NCBI GenBank assembly: GCA_945917385.1 | Contig: CAMEHJ010000067.1 | Location: 1 to 6,536, forward strand | Length of the DNA stretch: 6,536 bases | From: an uncultured bacterium | Lineage (GTDB): Bacteria; Bacillota_A; Clostridia; Oscillospirales; Oscillospiraceae | Direction of reading: 5' to 3' | Shown here: piece by piece, positions 5,362 through 6,536 of the stretch | Layout of the letters: every line of letters starts with the position of its first letter | Position numbering within the stretch: position 1 is the first letter of the stretch | Program-made: the position numbers and the translations under genes | Notes under the pieces: model-generated | Told to the model about the DNA's origin: nothing | What the model saw: only the letters and a program-made list of their open reading frames with translations | The model's database searches: none

Positions 5362-6432
5362 TTATGCGACAGTGATGTCAAATGCGGCGCATGCCTCGGG
5401 GCCGTACTGAGCTGCAAACTCAGCGGTGACGTCCTTAACGGCGTCTTTGAAGACCTGAACTTCCTCAGGGGAGAGAACGTAGATCTCGTTGTTGGTCCAG
5501 CTGTCGAGGATGCTCTGCATATTGGCCTCGATGATGTCGTTTGCATCAAGGCAAGCCTGCTTTGCGCACTCCTTGATGAGTGCCTGGGTGGGCTCGTTCA
5601 GGCTCTCAAGCCATGCGGTGTTTGCGGTCCAGGTGAATGCTTCGTAGGTGTGGTTGGAAACGGTGATGTACTTCTGAACTTCCTGAACGTTTGCGGAGTT
5701 GATGGTGGAGGGGCTGTTGTCGTGGCCGTCAATGGTGCCCTGCTGCATTGCAGTGTAAACCTCTGCCCAGCTCATTGCCTGGGGGGATGCGCCGAGTGCG
5801 CCCCAGAAGCCGTTCCAGAGGTCGCCGCCCGGAGTGCGGATCTTCTGACCAACGAGGTCTGCGGGCTTGGTGATCTGGCACTTGTTGGAGGTCATGCACT
5901 TGAAGCCGTTGTGGAGAGCGCCGAGGTAGGTCAGGCCGTGACCGGCGAGAACTTCAGCTACGAACTCGCCGCCCTTGCCGAAGAAAGCGTCCTCGCAAGC
6001 CTGGTAGTCGGAGAAGGTCCAGGGCAGGCAGGAGACCATCAGTCTGTTGTCAACGCGGGAGATGATGGAGGTGGAGTGGATGTCGATCTGAACGGTGCCG
6101 TCCATGACAAGCTCAAGGCCCTTGGTCATGTCGCCGCCGGCGAGCTGGTCGTTGTTGTAAACGGTGACGGTGATCTTGCCGCCGGACTTCTCTTCAATGT
6201 ACTGCTTGAAGAGGTTTGCGCCGATGCAGTCGTTTGCTGCGTCAGACTGGCCGTTGCAGGTCAGGTCGATGGCGAGCTTTTCGATGTCTGCGTTAGCATC
6301 GGAGGCTGCTGCGGGTGCGGAGGAAGCAGCGGGAGCGGAGGAAGCAGCAGGAGCGGTGGAAGCGGAGCTGCCGCATGCGCAAAGTGCAAAGACCATGCAC
6401 ATTGCAAGTACGAGTGCCAGAACTTTTTTCAT
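5362..6432 (-). CDS. dctP: TRAP transporter solute-binding lipoprotein, DctP family
   Basis: The protein is 356 residues from the chosen start. Residues 1-19 form a lipoprotein signal ending in the lipobox LCAC, with C20 as the lipidated cysteine. Residues 21-46 are an Ala/Ser/Pro linker, and the DctP fold runs from about 50 to the end. Family motifs include YNNDQLAGGDMTKGLELVMDG (92-112), KIRTPGG (197-203) with R199 as the conserved carboxylate-binding arginine, GALGASPQAMSWAEVYTAMQ (211-230) and GTIDGHDN (232-239). It would sit on the outer face of the membrane, bind an organic acid and deliver it to DctQM. The start at 6432 is chosen because AAAGGAG (6445-6439) lies six bases upstream and the signal begins MKK. 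An in-frame ATG at 6474 would add 14 charged residues ahead of the signal and lacks a good ribosome-binding site. The ligand is unknown. Confidence 0.94.
   Translation of the reverse strand: MKKVLALVLAMCMVFALCACGSSASTAPAASSAPAASSAPAAASDANADIEKLAIDLTCNGQSDAANDCIGANLFKQYIEEKSGGKITVTVYNNDQLAGGDMTKGLELVMDGTVQIDIHSTSIISRVDNRLMVSCLPWTFSDYQACEDAFFGKGGEFVAEVLAGHGLTYLGALHNGFKCMTSNKCQITKPADLVGQKIRTPGGDLWNGFWGALGASPQAMSWAEVYTAMQQGTIDGHDNSPSTINSANVQEVQKYITVSNHTYEAFTWTANTAWLESLNEPTQALIKECAKQACLDANDIIEANMQSILDSWTNNEIYVLSPEEVQVFKDAVKDVTAEFAAQYGPEACAAFDITVA
6301..6354 (-). repeat. Three 18-bp tandem units in the lipoprotein linker
   Basis: Three 18-base units, each starting GGAGG on the plus strand (6301, 6319, 6337), encode APAASS, APAASS and APAAAS of the linker behind the lipidated cysteine. 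The second and third units are almost identical and the first has diverged. Such repeats can change copy number by slippage without breaking the frame, altering tether length only. Confidence 0.8.
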
Positions 6433-6438
6433 TTCTTT

Positions 6439-6445
6439 CTCCTTT
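6439..6445 (-). promoter_or_regulatory. Ribosome-binding site that sets the dctP start
   Basis: AAAGGAG on the minus strand, six bases before the ATG at 6432, is the best Shine-Dalgarno site in the 61-base gap. It selects 6432 over the upstream in-frame ATG at 6474. Confidence 0.75.
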
Positions 6446-6493
6446 TTCTTTTTGTTTTGTGTTTTTATGTTCATTGCTTTTGCAATAAGAACC

Positions 6494-6536
6494 TTACTTC
6501 ATCAGGCCCTTTGCCTGAGCGACGATGTTTTCGACG
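6494..6536 (-). CDS. 3' end of an unidentified upstream gene (partial)
   Basis: On the minus strand bases 6536-6494 read VENIVAQAKGLMK and then TAA (6496-6494), with the 5' part outside the window. The gene ends 61 bases before dctP on the same strand, and I see no terminator hairpin in the gap, so it is probably part of the same operon. The tail is too short to name a family. A catabolic enzyme or a second operon component is likely from context, but this is inference. Confidence 0.5.
   Translation of the reverse strand, partial: VENIVAQAKGLMK

Noticed and set aside
6433..6474. Longer dctP starting at the ATG at 6474
   Set aside because: It would put 14 mostly Lys/Asn/Glu residues before a normal lipoprotein signal and lacks a good ribosome site. 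The strong AAAGGAG points to 6432.
1..6536. CRISPR array, insertion sequence, toxin-antitoxin pair or phage-defence cluster
   Set aside because: No regularly spaced repeats, transposase or integrase motifs, or small paired genes are visible. Apart from the tRNA-end remnant, the window consists of ordinary transport and enzyme genes.

Overview
The window looks like chromosomal DNA of a Gram-positive gut clostridium, probably Oscillospiraceae or Ruminococcaceae. This is inferred from moderately high G+C with NNC/NNG-rich codons, purine-rich Shine-Dalgarno sites ahead of most genes, a clostridial-style lipoprotein signal (LCAC lipobox plus an Ala/Ser/Pro linker) and A/T-rich intergenic DNA with strong hairpins. 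No species can be assigned from the sequence alone.

Layout. Bases 1-167 are non-coding. They hold a tRNA 3'-end-like fragment (T arm, acceptor 3' strand and CCA) with no matching 5' half, a degenerate inverted partial copy of it, two small hairpins and a 19-bp terminator-like hairpin. Bases 168-298 form an A/T-rich leader with a short palindrome. Two plus-strand genes follow, overlapping as ATGA: an MBL-fold metallohydrolase with a C-terminal winged-helix-like region (299-1300) and a membrane-anchored or secreted endonuclease/exonuclease/phosphatase (EEP) family protein (1297-2340). A bidirectional terminator at 2356-2384 separates them from a convergent minus-strand operon.

The minus-strand operon, in transcription order, is: the last codons of an unidentified gene (6536-6494), a TRAP solute-binding lipoprotein (DctP, 6432-5362), an intercistronic hairpin (5323-5289), the TRAP small permease (DctQ, 5248-4751, GTG start), the TRAP large permease (DctM, 4751-3471, overlapping dctQ by one base) and a zinc-dependent medium-chain alcohol/polyol dehydrogenase (3441-2407).

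How it works together. DctP would capture an organic acid outside the cell, and DctQ and DctM would carry it in using an ion gradient. The zinc dehydrogenase probably oxidises a hydroxyl group of the imported compound or of an early intermediate, as in sugar-acid (aldonate or uronate) catabolism. The substrate cannot be read from the sequence. The MBL and EEP pair is a separate unit with no clear link to the transporter. I found no convincing new defence or mobile system. The most unusual parts are the tRNA-end inverted remnant at the left edge, the MBL/EEP pair and the U-tract-less hairpin between dctP and dctQ.
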